A stretch of 15,597 bases of DNA from an uncultured Altererythrobacter sp. (GTDB taxonomy: Bacteria; Pseudomonadota; Alphaproteobacteria; Sphingomonadales; Sphingomonadaceae), in assembly GCA_946886175.1 (NCBI GenBank), contig CAMPIA010000009.1, positions 1-15,597 of the forward strand, read 5' to 3'. Of this stretch, positions 7,113 to 14,135 are shown piece by piece (the stretch's first letter is position 1; each line of letters starts with the position of its first letter). Below the pieces are notes generated by a model. That model saw only the letters and a program-made list of their open reading frames with translations, was not told the origin of the DNA and searched no databases. A program made the translations under genes and the position numbers.

Positions 7113-7646
7113 TTATGCCGCGCGCATGTCGGGCTGCTCACCGCGTTCGAGGTCGAGCGCGTATTCCGCCGCCGCCGCTTCCTCGCCGCGCCCGCAGCTG
7201 TGCCGCGAGCGCACCGCCCCCGTCGGCACGAACCCCAGCTTGCGCAGAACACGGCCCGAGGCCGGGTTGTCGAGGAAATGCCCGGCGACGATCCGGCCGT
7301 GGCCGAGCATTCGCGCCACGTCGAGCACCGCGCGCCCGGCTTCGGTCGCATAGCCGCAGCCCCAATGCGGGCGCGCGATCCAGTATCCGAGCTCGATTTC
7401 GCCCCCACGCTCGTCGATCCCGATGCAGCCGACCAGCGCGGCGTCGCTGGCGCGCGCGATCAGGAATCGCGGAAAACGAGGGTTCTCCGGCAGCGCCACG
7501 AAATCGCGCGCATGCTGCGAGGTATAGGGCCATGGCGCGCTGGCGAGATGGCGGACCACCCGTTCGTCGGCAATCCCGCCGAAGACCTGGTTCCAGTCTT
7601 CGGGCCACGGGGGTCTCAGCAACAGTCTTTCGCTGCGATGGAACAC
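7113..7646 (-). CDS. GNAT-family N-acetyltransferase (RimJ/RimL-like)
   Basis: A 177-residue cytoplasmic acetyltransferase. The N-terminus SERLLLRPPWPEDW is the usual opening of RimJ/RimL-type GNAT enzymes. The acetyl-CoA-binding motif A is seen as ELGYWIARPHWGCGYATEAG (about residues 85-104), and NPASGRVLRKLGF gives the later motif B. The acceptor (amine, peptide N-terminus or small molecule) cannot be predicted. The start is GTG 7646-7644, supported by AGGAG 8 nt upstream and by family alignment of the RxxLRP opening. Its TAA (7115-7113) touches the repeat element. It lies downstream of rplU-rpmA but is separated from rpmA by a strong terminator, so it probably has its own promoter. Confidence 0.88.
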   Translation of the reverse strand: MFHRSERLLLRPPWPEDWNQVFGGIADERVVRHLASAPWPYTSQHARDFVALPENPRFPRFLIARASDAALVGCIGIDERGGEIELGYWIARPHWGCGYATEAGRAVLDVARMLGHGRIVAGHFLDNPASGRVLRKLGFVPTGAVRSRHSCGRGEEAAAAEYALDLERGEQPDMRAA

Positions 7647-7747
7647 GGCGATCTCTCCTCTTCGCCCCGCATCGCCAGATAGGTGCGATGCGTGACAATG
7701 GCATGGCGGCGAAAGATTATTTCGCCGATTGGAGAGGGAGAAACGAC

Positions 7748-7793
7748 AAAAGGGAGACGGGCCCCCTGAAAATCAGGAAGGCCCCATCTCCCT
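7748..7793 (-). terminator. Intrinsic terminator of the rplU-rpmA operon
   Basis: Read leftward, AGGGAGA (7793-7787) pairs with TCTCCCT (7757-7751). The stem continues inward through GGG/CCC to a small inner stem CCTGA-TTT-TCAGG. The T-rich run TTTTGTCGTTT follows immediately (7751-7741). It lies about 70 nt after the rpmA stop codon. Confidence 0.85.
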
Positions 7794-7835
7794 CTTCGTC
7801 TGCCGGTCGTTAGCCCGGCTGGGACCGTCCCGTGA

Positions 7836-7860
7836 GGACGATCCCGTCATCGGATCGTCC
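7836..7860 (-). other. Perfect 9-bp hairpin directly after rpmA
   Basis: GGACGATCC (7836-7844) and GGATCGTCC (7852-7860) are exact reverse complements around a 7-nt loop, ending 2 bp from the rpmA stop codon. There is no T-run, so it is more likely a 3'-end stabilising structure ahead of the true terminator. Confidence 0.6.
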
Positions 7861-7862
7861 GG

Positions 7863-8132
7863 TTATTCGGCGGCTTCCGCGAACATGTCCACCGAGACAT
7901 ACTTGCGGCCAAGCTTGCCCTTGTGGAATCGCACGACGCCTTCGCTGAGCGCGAACAGCGTGTGGTCCTTGCCCATCCCGACGTTCGAGCCCGGATAGAA
8001 CTTGGTCCCGCGCTGGCGCACGATAATGTTGCCCGCGATTACGCCCTGGCTGCCGAACTTCTTCACGCCGAGGCGACGGCCGGCCGAATCGCGACCGTTA
8101 CGCGACGAACCGCCTGCTTTTTTATGTGCCAT
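7863..8132 (-). CDS. rpmA: 50S ribosomal protein L27
   Basis: An 89-residue protein of normal L27 length. The N-terminus [15 protein letters not shown] is the tail that reaches the peptidyl-transferase centre; no Firmicutes-type cleavable extension precedes it. The family blocks [26 protein letters not shown] and [11 protein letters not shown] are all present. It lies 12 bp after rplU in the classical rplU-rpmA order and shares its promoter. Confidence 0.98.
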   Translation of the reverse strand: MAHKKAGGSSRNGRDSAGRRLGVKKFGSQGVIAGNIIVRQRGTKFYPGSNVGMGKDHTLFALSEGVVRFHKGKLGRKYVSVDMFAEAAE

Positions 8133-8144
8133 GGTCCGGGTTCC

Positions 8145-8678
8145 TTACTTCTTCGCGTCGGTCTTCTTGGCGGGAGCCTTGTCGGTCGCGCCTTCCTTCT
8201 TCGGCGCGGCCTTCTTGGCGGCCGGCTTCGCTTCGGCGGCGTCGGCCTTCTTGGCAGGAGCCTTCTTGGCCGGAGCCTTCTCGGCGGCTTCCTTCTTGGG
8301 GGCAGCCTTCGCCTCGTCCTTGGCGGGAGCGGCCTTGGCCTCTTCCTTCTTCGGCGCGGCTTCCTTCTTCGGCGCCTTCGAATCGCCCACTGCGGTGATG
8401 CGCAGCAGTGTCAGAAGCTGGCGATGGCCGTTCTTGCGGCGATAGTTGTGGCGGCGGCGCTTCTTGAAAACGACGACCTTCTCGCTCTTCGCCTGCGCGA
8501 TGATTTCCGCCGAAACGGTCACCTTGCCGGCGTCGGCCATCTTGTCGCCTTCGCCGGCAAGCAGGACGTCGCCCAGCGTCACCGTGTCGCCGGCTTCACC
8601 GGCGAGCTTCTCGACCGCGATCTTGTCTCCGGCGGCAACCCGGTATTGCTTGCCGCCCGTGCGCACTACTGCGAACAT
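8145..8678 (-). CDS. rplU: 50S ribosomal protein L21 with a long Ala/Lys-rich C-terminal tail
   Basis: A 177-residue protein. Residues 1 to about 98 are a complete L21 core: [14 protein letters not shown], then [20 protein letters not shown], which contacts 23S rRNA, ending LLRITAVG. Residues 101-177 are an added tail built almost only of Ala, Lys, Pro, Glu and Asp in units such as [15 protein letters not shown], with no hydrophobic core or aromatic residue. L21 is usually about 103 residues. The start is ATG 8678-8676 with GGAAG upstream; a TTG five codons earlier (8693) would put that ribosome-binding site inside the gene and lacks family support. It is the first gene of rplU-rpmA, with a promoter near 8772-8800 and a structured leader. 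Confidence 0.96.
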   Translation of the reverse strand: MFAVVRTGGKQYRVAAGDKIAVEKLAGEAGDTVTLGDVLLAGEGDKMADAGKVTVSAEIIAQAKSEKVVVFKKRRRHNYRRKNGHRQLLTLLRITAVGDSKAPKKEAAPKKEEAKAAPAKDEAKAAPKKEAAEKAPAKKAPAKKADAAEAKPAAKKAAPKKEGATDKAPAKKTDAKK

Positions 8679-8705
8679 GGTGGTAACTTCCAATCTCGTT
8701 GCTGT

Positions 8706-8728
8706 GCCCCTTCCGTCGCGAAAGGGAC
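8706..8728 (-). promoter_or_regulatory. Hairpin in the rplU leader
   Basis: On the minus strand, bases 8728-8719 pair with 8715-8706 to give a 10-bp stem closed by a CGA triloop. The stem includes G-U pairs that would be C-A mismatches on the plus strand, so it belongs to the leftward leader RNA. A further small stem CCGCC-ATC-GGCGG lies upstream. Such structure could serve L21 autoregulation, as ribosomal-protein leaders do elsewhere (inference). Confidence 0.45.
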
Positions 8729-8771
8729 GCGTCCGCAGCGCCGCCGATGGCGGGCCCCGGAAAGATGGGTG

Positions 8772-8800
8772 CCGTTAAGGGAACCGGCAGCGCAAGTCAA
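8772..8800 (-). promoter_or_regulatory. Likely rplU promoter
   Basis: On the minus strand TTGACT (8800-8795) is followed by TG and, after 17 bp, by the weak -10 TAACGG (8777-8772). The TTGACTTG form is typical of strong alphaproteobacterial housekeeping promoters. The predicted leader is about 87 nt. The -10 match is poor, hence the moderate confidence. Confidence 0.5.
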
Positions 8801-8866
8801 CGGCGGATTCCCGCCGCGCGCGTCGCATCTGGCGCAGGGCGTGGCGCATGCTATGAGCCATGCGGA

Positions 8867-9376
8867 ATGACGCAGTCCCGCCTCCGCATCGCGCCTCTGT
8901 TGCTTGCCGCGCCGCTTGCCGCCTGCGCGGCCGGGAGCGCGGATTATCCCTCGCTCGCGATCCGCGACGCCGAGCGGGTGGAAGGCAGCTTCGATCCGGC
9001 CGCTCCTGCCGAAGCGCCGCCCCCACCCGCACCGCCGAGCGCGGACCTGCTCGGCCGGCTGAGCCAGTTGGAAACCCAGGCGGCGAGCGCACACCGGGCG
9101 TTTCTCGAAGCCGCCCCCGGCGCGCGCCGCGCCGTCATCGCGGCACGCGGTGCCACAGTCGAAACCAACAGCTACGCCGACGCGCAGATCGCGCTGGCGG
9201 ACCTCGATTCGCACCGCAGCCGCGCAGCAGTCGCGCTCGGGGATCTCGATCTGCTGTTCGCCGAGGCGGCGCTCGCCTTCGCGATGCGCGCGCCGATCGC
9301 CGAGGCGCGGGGCGAGGTCGCCGCGCTGATCGCGCAGGAAGACGCAATACTCGCCGAATTGCGAGGCTCGCTCTAG
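8867..9376 (+). CDS. Small predicted lipoprotein of unknown function
   Basis: A 169-residue protein. The signal peptide ends in the lipobox LAAC, so Cys20 is the predicted lipidated residue. A Pro/Ala-rich linker (about 45-58, APAEAPPPPAPP) leads into a mostly helical domain rich in Ala, Leu, Glu and Arg (LLGRLSQLETQAASAHRAF..., IALADLDSHRSRAAVALGDL). This may form a coiled helical hairpin. I do not recognise a function. ATG 8867 follows a TATGAG box by only 9 nt and has no separate Shine-Dalgarno, so a very short leader is possible. It is divergent from rplU. Its TAG (9374-9376) overlaps the moaE stop on the other strand in the four bases CTAG. Confidence 0.75.
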   Translation: MTQSRLRIAPLLLAAPLAACAAGSADYPSLAIRDAERVEGSFDPAAPAEAPPPPAPPSADLLGRLSQLETQAASAHRAFLEAAPGARRAVIAARGATVETNSYADAQIALADLDSHRSRAAVALGDLDLLFAEAALAFAMRAPIAEARGEVAALIAQEDAILAELRGSL

Positions 9377-9816
9377 CGCCACCGCGCGAGATCGCGGCGG
9401 TCCTCGTCGCGCGGCTCGATCCAGCGCCAGCCGTCGGCGCGCTTCTCGCGCTTCCAGAACCAGGCGGCGGACTTCAGATGATCCATGCAGAAGTCGACCG
9501 CGTCGATGGCGGGCCGGCGGTGGCGCGCGGCGGCCGAGACGCAGACGATCGGCTCGCCGGGTCCAAGCACGCCGACACGGTGCGCCATCAGCAGGCCCAT
9601 GAGTTCGAAGCGCGCCAGTGCCTCGTCGGCCAAGGCGTGCATGCCGGGAAGGGTAAGCGGGGGGTAGTGTTGCAGCTCGAGCGCCTCGACGCCGCCCCCG
9701 CCGCGCACCTCGCCGACGAACGTGCACACTCCGCCCAGACCGGGATTGGCACTGGTGAACGGGCCGATCAGGGTGCCGGGAGCGAACGGCCGTTCCAGCA
9801 GACGAATATCGCGCAC
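9373..9816 (-). CDS. moaE: Molybdopterin synthase catalytic subunit
   Basis: A 147-residue protein. With MoaD it forms molybdopterin synthase, which converts cyclic pyranopterin monophosphate to molybdopterin by inserting two dithiolene sulfurs. The early block GGVCTFVGEVR and the active-site region HLKSAAWFWKREKRADG contain the conserved lysines corresponding to the E. coli catalytic pair (Lys119/Lys126). The start is GTG 9816-9814, 4 nt after the moaD stop; the open frame further upstream runs antisense-like through moaD in another frame and has no family support. It is the last gene of the leftward thrC-moaE run. The stop overlaps the convergent lipoprotein's stop. Confidence 0.93.
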   Translation of the reverse strand: MRDIRLLERPFAPGTLIGPFTSANPGLGGVCTFVGEVRGGGGVEALELQHYPPLTLPGMHALADEALARFELMGLLMAHRVGVLGPGEPIVCVSAAARHRRPAIDAVDFCMDHLKSAAWFWKREKRADGWRWIEPRDEDRRDLARWR

Positions 9817-9820
9817 CGCT

Positions 9821-10072
9821 TCAGCCCCCGCTGACGGGCGGCAGGAAGGCGATCTCGCTCCCCTCGCCCGCCTGCATCGCCCGCTTGTCCGGCAGGACGG
9901 CGCCATCGACCGCGACCTTGATTTCATCCGATTCGATCGCAGCGCGCAGCGCGGCGTCATAGATCCCGAGGTGTTCGCACAAGGCCGGCCAGTCGAGCGT
10001 TCCGCCTGCCGCAACGTCGCGCTCGTCCTGCCCCGCAAGGTCGGCCAGCTTGCCGAGGAACACCAGCTTCAC
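9821..10072 (-). CDS. moaD: Molybdopterin synthase sulfur-carrier subunit
   Basis: An 83-residue ubiquitin-fold protein ending in the diagnostic Gly-Gly (FLPPVSGG). This terminus is adenylated by MoeB and thiocarboxylated, then donates sulfur in the MoaE active site. The N-terminal strand MKLVFLGKLADLAG and the segment EIKVAVDGAVLPD are typical. The start GTG (10072-10070) overlaps the moaA stop in the sequence GTGA, which suggests translational coupling. The next gene, moaE, begins 4 nt after its TGA. Confidence 0.93.
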   Translation of the reverse strand: MKLVFLGKLADLAGQDERDVAAGGTLDWPALCEHLGIYDAALRAAIESDEIKVAVDGAVLPDKRAMQAGEGSEIAFLPPVSGG

Positions 10073-11085
10073 CCGCCGGTGACCGACATATGCCGCGCCT
10101 GCGCAGGCGCCGCACCGGGCGCATCGAAGGCAAAACTATGGCGCGCGGGCTTGATCCGCATCGCGAAGTCGAGCGCGCGATCGAAGGCCGCTTCGCCGTT
10201 GCCCGACCGCAGCGCGGCGCGCAGATCGACACGCTCGCTTCCGCCGAGACAAGGGTAGAGTTGGCCGCTCGCCGTGACCCGCAGGCGGTTGCAACCGTCG
10301 CAGAAATTCGCGCTCAAGGGAGTGATGAAGCCGAGCCGTCCGCCGGTCTCCGCGACGTCGAAATAGCGCGCCGGACCGCCCGTGCGGTGACGCGAGGCGG
10401 TGAGCGTCCAGCGCTTCTCCAGCCTCGCTTGCACGTCGCAGAGCGGCAGATAGCGGCCGAACCGATCCTCCTCGACGTCGCCGAGGGGCATGAGCTCTAT
10501 CAGGGTGATCGCATGCCCCTGCCCGTGCGCCCATTCGACCAGGGCCGGAATCTCCTCCTCGTTGAGGCCGCGGAGCGCGACGGTGTTGATCTTGACCGCC
10601 AGCCCAGCCGCCTTCGCCGCGGCGATGCCTTCGAGCACGTCGCTCAGCCGATCCCGCCGCGAGAGCCCGGCGAACGCCTCGCGATCGAGCGTGTCGAGCG
10701 ACACGTTGATCCGTCGCACACCCGCCGCCGCCAGCGCATCGGCATGGGCTGCGAGCTGGAGGCCATTGGTCGTCAGCGTCAGTTCCTCGAGCCCCCCGCC
10801 GTTCCCGGGGCCGAGCTTTCGCCCTAGCGCGCGCACGAGATCGAGCACGTCGCGCCGCACCAGCGGTTCGCCGCCGGTCAGCCGGATCCGGCGCACGCCG
10901 CGCGCGACGAACCCGAGCGCGAGCCGGTGCAGTTCGTCGAGGTCGAGCAGATCGCGGCGGGGCAGGAAGGTCATGCGCTCGGGCATGCAATAGGTGCACC
11001 GCAGGTCGCAGCGATCGGTCACCGACAGACGCAAGTAGTCGATCCGGCGGCAGTGGGCGTCGACGAGGGGCGCGTGCGCATCCAT
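10069..11085 (-). CDS. moaA: GTP 3',8-cyclase (radical SAM)
   Basis: A 338-residue protein. MoaA catalyses the first step of molybdenum cofactor synthesis, rearranging GTP to 3',8-cyclo-GTP, which MoaC then converts to cPMP. The N-terminal radical-SAM cluster motif is C26-x3-C30-x2-C33 in DRCDLRCTYCMPE; TGGEPLVRRD supports SAM binding. The C-terminal substrate-binding 4Fe-4S cluster is C262-x2-C265-x13-C279 (CDGCNRLR...YPC). The protein ends in the conserved Gly-Gly tail required for activity (SVTGG). ATG 11085-11083 is chosen, 4 nt after the previous stop; an in-frame ATG 12 codons upstream would overlap the preceding gene by 32 bp. No moaC is present in the window, so it must be elsewhere. 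Confidence 0.95.
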   Translation of the reverse strand: MDAHAPLVDAHCRRIDYLRLSVTDRCDLRCTYCMPERMTFLPRRDLLDLDELHRLALGFVARGVRRIRLTGGEPLVRRDVLDLVRALGRKLGPGNGGGLEELTLTTNGLQLAAHADALAAAGVRRINVSLDTLDREAFAGLSRRDRLSDVLEGIAAAKAAGLAVKINTVALRGLNEEEIPALVEWAHGQGHAITLIELMPLGDVEEDRFGRYLPLCDVQARLEKRWTLTASRHRTGGPARYFDVAETGGRLGFITPLSANFCDGCNRLRVTASGQLYPCLGGSERVDLRAALRSGNGEAAFDRALDFAMRIKPARHSFAFDAPGAAPAQARHMSVTGG

Positions 11086-11089
11086 CGCG

Positions 11090-11419
11090 CTACTGTGCCG
11101 GATTTCCCGCGTGATTTCCATCGAGCGACAGATATTGCCCGGTCACGCCCGGCGCCGCGGCGAGATAGCGCCGGGCTTCGACCAGCGCCGCGCCCTCGCC
11201 CGCGACGCCGTTGACGCGCAGCGGCGCGTACTTGCGCGCGAGCCCGGTCACCACCGCGAGCCGCCAGGCGCGGTGCGTGTGATCGGCGGGAGCGAAGGCG
11301 AGCATGAGGTGATCGCCCGCCGCAAGCGTCTCTTCGGCGTAAGGCAGCCAGTGCTGGTCGAACACGCTCGCGGCGGCCAGCGGTTCGCCGGGCAGATCGT
11401 CCACCGCGATCGCCTTCAT
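11090..11419 (-). CDS. Truncated SDR-like protein (C-terminal half of a Rossmann-fold short-chain dehydrogenase), unknown function
   Basis: A 109-residue protein. From about residue 50 on it follows the C-terminal part of short-chain dehydrogenases: RAWRLAVVTGLARKYAP, then LRVNGVAG (family IRVNxVxPG), then ARRYLAAAPGVTGQYLSLDG (family YLxxAxxVTGQxLxVDGG). The N-terminal TGxxxGxG cofactor site is absent. The positions expected for the catalytic Tyr-x3-Lys appear to be Asp and Arg (DHTHR), so dehydrogenase activity is unlikely. FolM-type pterin reductases are SDRs often linked to folB, so this could be a remnant or a re-purposed partner in pterin metabolism (inference). The start ATG overlaps the folB stop (ATGA), and moaA begins 4 nt after its stop; it is clearly expressed within this operon. 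Confidence 0.75.
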   Translation of the reverse strand: MKAIAVDDLPGEPLAAASVFDQHWLPYAEETLAAGDHLMLAFAPADHTHRAWRLAVVTGLARKYAPLRVNGVAGEGAALVEARRYLAAAPGVTGQYLSLDGNHAGNPAQ

Positions 11420-11790
11420 TCGCGGCGCTCGCGTGTCAGCGTCACGCCGATCTTCTCGCTCGCCTCCGCGATCGCGAGCTTGACGATCTTCACCGTCACC
11501 GCCTCGACCCGGGGGTCCTGGAGAAACAGCGTTTCGCAGATGTGATCGGCGACCGCCTCGATCAGCTTGAAGTGAACGCCGGGCGGCAGGGCGTCGGTCG
11601 CGGCGAACTTCAGGTCCATGTAATTCTTGCTCGCGTCGAGCGGGGTGTCCGGCGCGTAGCGCGGCGCGCACTTGAGCCGGGCCCGGATCGAGATGCGCAG
11701 CGGCTGCGGCTTGCCGGTTTCCTCCGAGTAGATGCCGGTGAGGACATCGTGCTCGAGATCGGCGACTTCGAGGATCAGCGAATCGGCCAT
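11416..11790 (-). CDS. folB: Dihydroneopterin aldolase
   Basis: A 124-residue protein of the FolB/FolX tunnelling fold. FolB cleaves 7,8-dihydroneopterin to 6-hydroxymethyl-7,8-dihydropterin in folate synthesis. Visible features are the opening strand and Glu region DVLTGIYSEETGKPQP (E23/E24 at the conserved Glu position), the mid-protein helix LIEAVADHICETLF and the C-terminal VTVKIVKLAIAEAS, where K104 corresponds to the catalytic lysine. The spacing between the first strand and the Glu region differs slightly from E. coli FolB, so the related epimerase FolX is not fully excluded. It starts 9 nt after the methyltransferase stop and overlaps the following SDR-like gene by 4 bp. Confidence 0.85.
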   Translation of the reverse strand: MADSLILEVADLEHDVLTGIYSEETGKPQPLRISIRARLKCAPRYAPDTPLDASKNYMDLKFAATDALPPGVHFKLIEAVADHICETLFLQDPRVEAVTVKIVKLAIAEASEKIGVTLTRERRE

Positions 11791-11799
11791 GCGTGCCGC

Positions 11800-12690
11800 T
11801 TAGCCCGGATTCGACCAGCGCGCGAAGATCGCGGTCGGGAGCAGGCGGCCGCCCTCGCCTTCCTCGCGCACCGCGAGATCGCCATGCTCGATCGTACCGG
11901 GCAAATCGGCAAACATCTCCGCGAGCAGGCCGGCGAGCGCGAGGCTGCTCATGCGCACCGCATAAACGGTGAGAAACAGAAAGCGGCTGTCGGCATCGAG
12001 CACCTTGCGGCAATCGCCGACGAGGCCGGGCAACCCCTCCTCGAGCCGCCAGACTTCGCCGCCCGGGCCGCGCCCGAACTTCGGCGGATCGAGGATGATC
12101 CCGTCGTAGCGGTTGGCCCGGCGAACCTCGCGCGCAGCGAACTTCGCGGCGTCATCGATCAGCCAGCGAATGGGGCGATCCGCCATTCCCGAGAGCGCGG
12201 CGTTCGCGCGCGCCTGAGCGACCGATTTCTTCGAGGCGTCGACATGCGCGACCTGTCCGAAGCGGCTCAGCGCGAGACTGCCGACGCCGGTGTAGCCGAA
12301 CAGGTTGAGCAGTTGCGCGTCGTCGCGCCGATCGAGCTGCTCGCCCATCCAGCGCCACACCGGCGCCATGTCGGGGAAGAACCCGAGGTGGCGGAACGGA
12401 GTGCATTGCGCGGTAAAGCGCACGCCCTCCCATTCTAGCGGCCAACCCTCTTCGGGCACCGGCGTGGCGAACTGCCAACGCCCACCGCCGTCCTCGTCCG
12501 ATCCCGGCACGAACTCGCCGTGCGCCTGCCACTCGGCAAAGCGCGGCGCCCACATGGCCTGCGGCTCGGGACGGATGAAGCGGTAGTCGCCGTAGCGCTC
12601 GAGCTTTCGGCCGTGCCCGCTGTCGACGAGGCCGTAATCGGCCCAGTGTTCGCCCGCCATCACCAGCGGCTGTTCGACAAGGTTCGCCAT
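11800..12690 (-). CDS. Class I SAM-dependent methyltransferase (RlmI/COG1092-like)
   Basis: A 296-residue protein with a Rossmann methyltransferase domain. Motif I is LLNLFGYTGVGSLALSRFG (about residues 126-144) and the acidic end of strand 2 is VAHVDASKKSVAQARANA. Motif IV, LDPPKFGRGPGGEVWRLEEG, has the DPPKF form seen in the RlmI/YccW-like 23S rRNA cytosine-5 methyltransferases and relatives. There is no obvious N-terminal PUA domain; instead about 110 residues containing YRFIRPEPQAMW precede the catalytic fold. The substrate is unknown, though RNA is likely by family. The ATG shares one base with the thrC stop (TGATG), indicating coupling to thrC. Confidence 0.87.
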   Translation of the reverse strand: MANLVEQPLVMAGEHWADYGLVDSGHGRKLERYGDYRFIRPEPQAMWAPRFAEWQAHGEFVPGSDEDGGGRWQFATPVPEEGWPLEWEGVRFTAQCTPFRHLGFFPDMAPVWRWMGEQLDRRDDAQLLNLFGYTGVGSLALSRFGQVAHVDASKKSVAQARANAALSGMADRPIRWLIDDAAKFAAREVRRANRYDGIILDPPKFGRGPGGEVWRLEEGLPGLVGDCRKVLDADSRFLFLTVYAVRMSSLALAGLLAEMFADLPGTIEHGDLAVREEGEGGRLLPTAIFARWSNPG

Positions 12691-14087
12691 CAGCGCGGAG
12701 TCGCGTTTTCGGCGATGTAGGCAGCGATCGCGTCGTATTCACCCGGCAGCTCGGCCATGCGCTCCTCGCGCTCGAACAGTTCGCCGACACGCAGCGGCAG
12801 CGGCGGGCGAGTGCCGGTCGCGCGCTCCACTGCGTCGCGAAACTTCGCAGGGTGCGCCGTGGCGAGCGTGACCATGGGCACACCCCGCGGAACGTCCTGC
12901 TGGCGCGCCGCATGAAGGCCGATCGCGGTGTGCGGATCGATTATCTCCCCGCAGCATTCCCACGCCCAGCGCATCGCCTGCGCCATATCGTCCTGGTCGG
13001 CGCGCGCGCTGGTAAACAGGCCCGACACCCCTTCACGCTGGGCATTGGTGAGGCGCATCGCGTGGCTCACCTCAAAACCGCGCATCTGTTCTGCGAGCGC
13101 GATGCCGTCACGGCCGCCCGCGTCGAACAGCAGTCGCTCGAAATTGGAACTGACCTGGATATCCATCGAAGGCGCCGCGGTTGGCGTAACCGTGCCCGCC
13201 GAATAGTCGCCGTCGCTGAGCGCGCGGTGGAGAATATCGTTGACGTTGGTCGCCACCACCAGCCGCTCGATCGGCAAGCCCATCTTCGCCGCGGCATAGC
13301 CCGCGAACACGTCGCCGAAATTGCCCGTCGGGACGCTGAAGGCGACCTTGCGCTGCGGCGCGCCGAGCTGGAGCGCGGCGCCGAAGTAATAGACCACCTG
13401 CGCCATCAGCCGCGCCCAGTTGATCGAGTTGACCGCGCCGAGGCTCAGCTTACCCGTCAGCGCGGGGTCGCTGAACATGCGCTTCACATGTCGCTGCGCG
13501 TCGTCGAAGCTGCCATCGATCGCGATGTTGTGCACGTTGGGGGCAAGCACGGTGGTCATCTGGCGGCGCTGGACGTCGCTGACGCGGCCCTTGGGGTGGA
13601 GCATGAAGATCTCGACCCCCTCGCGCCCCGCGACCGCATCGATCGCAGCCGAGCCTGTGTCGCCGCTGGTCGCGCCGACGATCGTGAGGCTTTCGCCGCT
13701 GCGGCCGAGAAATTCCTCGAACAGCAGGCCGAGCAGTTGCAGCGCGACGTCCTTGAACGCCAGCGTCGGGCCGTGGAACAGCTCGAGTAGCCAGTTGCGC
13801 TGGTCGAGCTGGACCAGAGGTGTGACCGCCTTGTGCGCGAAGCGGGCATAGGCTTCGTCGCACAGTTCGCGCAGCCGCTCGGGCGCGAGGCTGTCGCCGA
13901 CGAAGGGCTGCATCACGCGCGCGGCAAGTTCGGCGTAGGGGAGCCCCGCGAGGGCGGATATCTCGTCTTCCGTCAGCTTAGGCCATTCGCGCGGAAGATA
14001 GAGCCCACCGTCTCCGGCAAGCCCGGCGAGCGTGACCCCTTCGAAATCGAGCGCGGGTGCGCTGCCACGGGTGGAGACGTATTCCAT
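12690..14087 (-). CDS. thrC: Threonine synthase
   Basis: A 465-residue PLP enzyme converting O-phospho-L-homoserine to L-threonine. It has the longer form found in many Proteobacteria and in yeast. The PLP lysine is K112 in HGPTLAFKDVALQ. GATSGDTGSAAIDA is the phosphate-binding loop region, and VPTGNFGDVFAGYAAAKMGLP and NVNDILHRAL are further family signatures. The N-terminus MEYVSTRG is the standard start for this type. ATG 14087-14085 has no strong Shine-Dalgarno; a GC-rich 48-bp gap separates it from the arsR stop. It heads the run of closely packed leftward genes that ends at moaE. Confidence 0.97.
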   Translation of the reverse strand: MEYVSTRGSAPALDFEGVTLAGLAGDGGLYLPREWPKLTEDEISALAGLPYAELAARVMQPFVGDSLAPERLRELCDEAYARFAHKAVTPLVQLDQRNWLLELFHGPTLAFKDVALQLLGLLFEEFLGRSGESLTIVGATSGDTGSAAIDAVAGREGVEIFMLHPKGRVSDVQRRQMTTVLAPNVHNIAIDGSFDDAQRHVKRMFSDPALTGKLSLGAVNSINWARLMAQVVYYFGAALQLGAPQRKVAFSVPTGNFGDVFAGYAAAKMGLPIERLVVATNVNDILHRALSDGDYSAGTVTPTAAPSMDIQVSSNFERLLFDAGGRDGIALAEQMRGFEVSHAMRLTNAQREGVSGLFTSARADQDDMAQAMRWAWECCGEIIDPHTAIGLHAARQQDVPRGVPMVTLATAHPAKFRDAVERATGTRPPLPLRVGELFEREERMAELPGEYDAIAAYIAENATPR

Positions 14088-14135
14088 CGGGTGGAGCGAC
14101 TAGCCGCGCCCCGCCCGCCCCGCAAGCAACGCGCG

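Noticed and set aside
7704..7813. Possible small rightward gene (starting MAAKDYFADWRG) between the GNAT gene and the rpmA terminator
   Set aside because: No ribosome-binding site, runs opposite the terminator, and the second half is low complexity.
8679..8693. TTG start adding five residues to L21
   Set aside because: The Shine-Dalgarno GGAAG lies within this extension and L21 proteins begin with the MFAVV/MYAVI-type strand.
9817..10038. N-terminal extension of the moaE frame through moaD
   Set aside because: Arg/Ser-rich out-of-frame translation of moaD; MoaE normally starts close to the GTG at 9816.
11420..12013. Upstream extension of the SDR-like frame through folB and the methyltransferase
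   Set aside because: Translation is a low-complexity Arg/Ala shadow; it is not the missing N-terminal half of an SDR, as no TGxxxGxG motif is present.
12852..13790. 312-codon rightward frame opposite thrC
   Set aside because: His/Arg-rich shadow of a clearly identified thrC.
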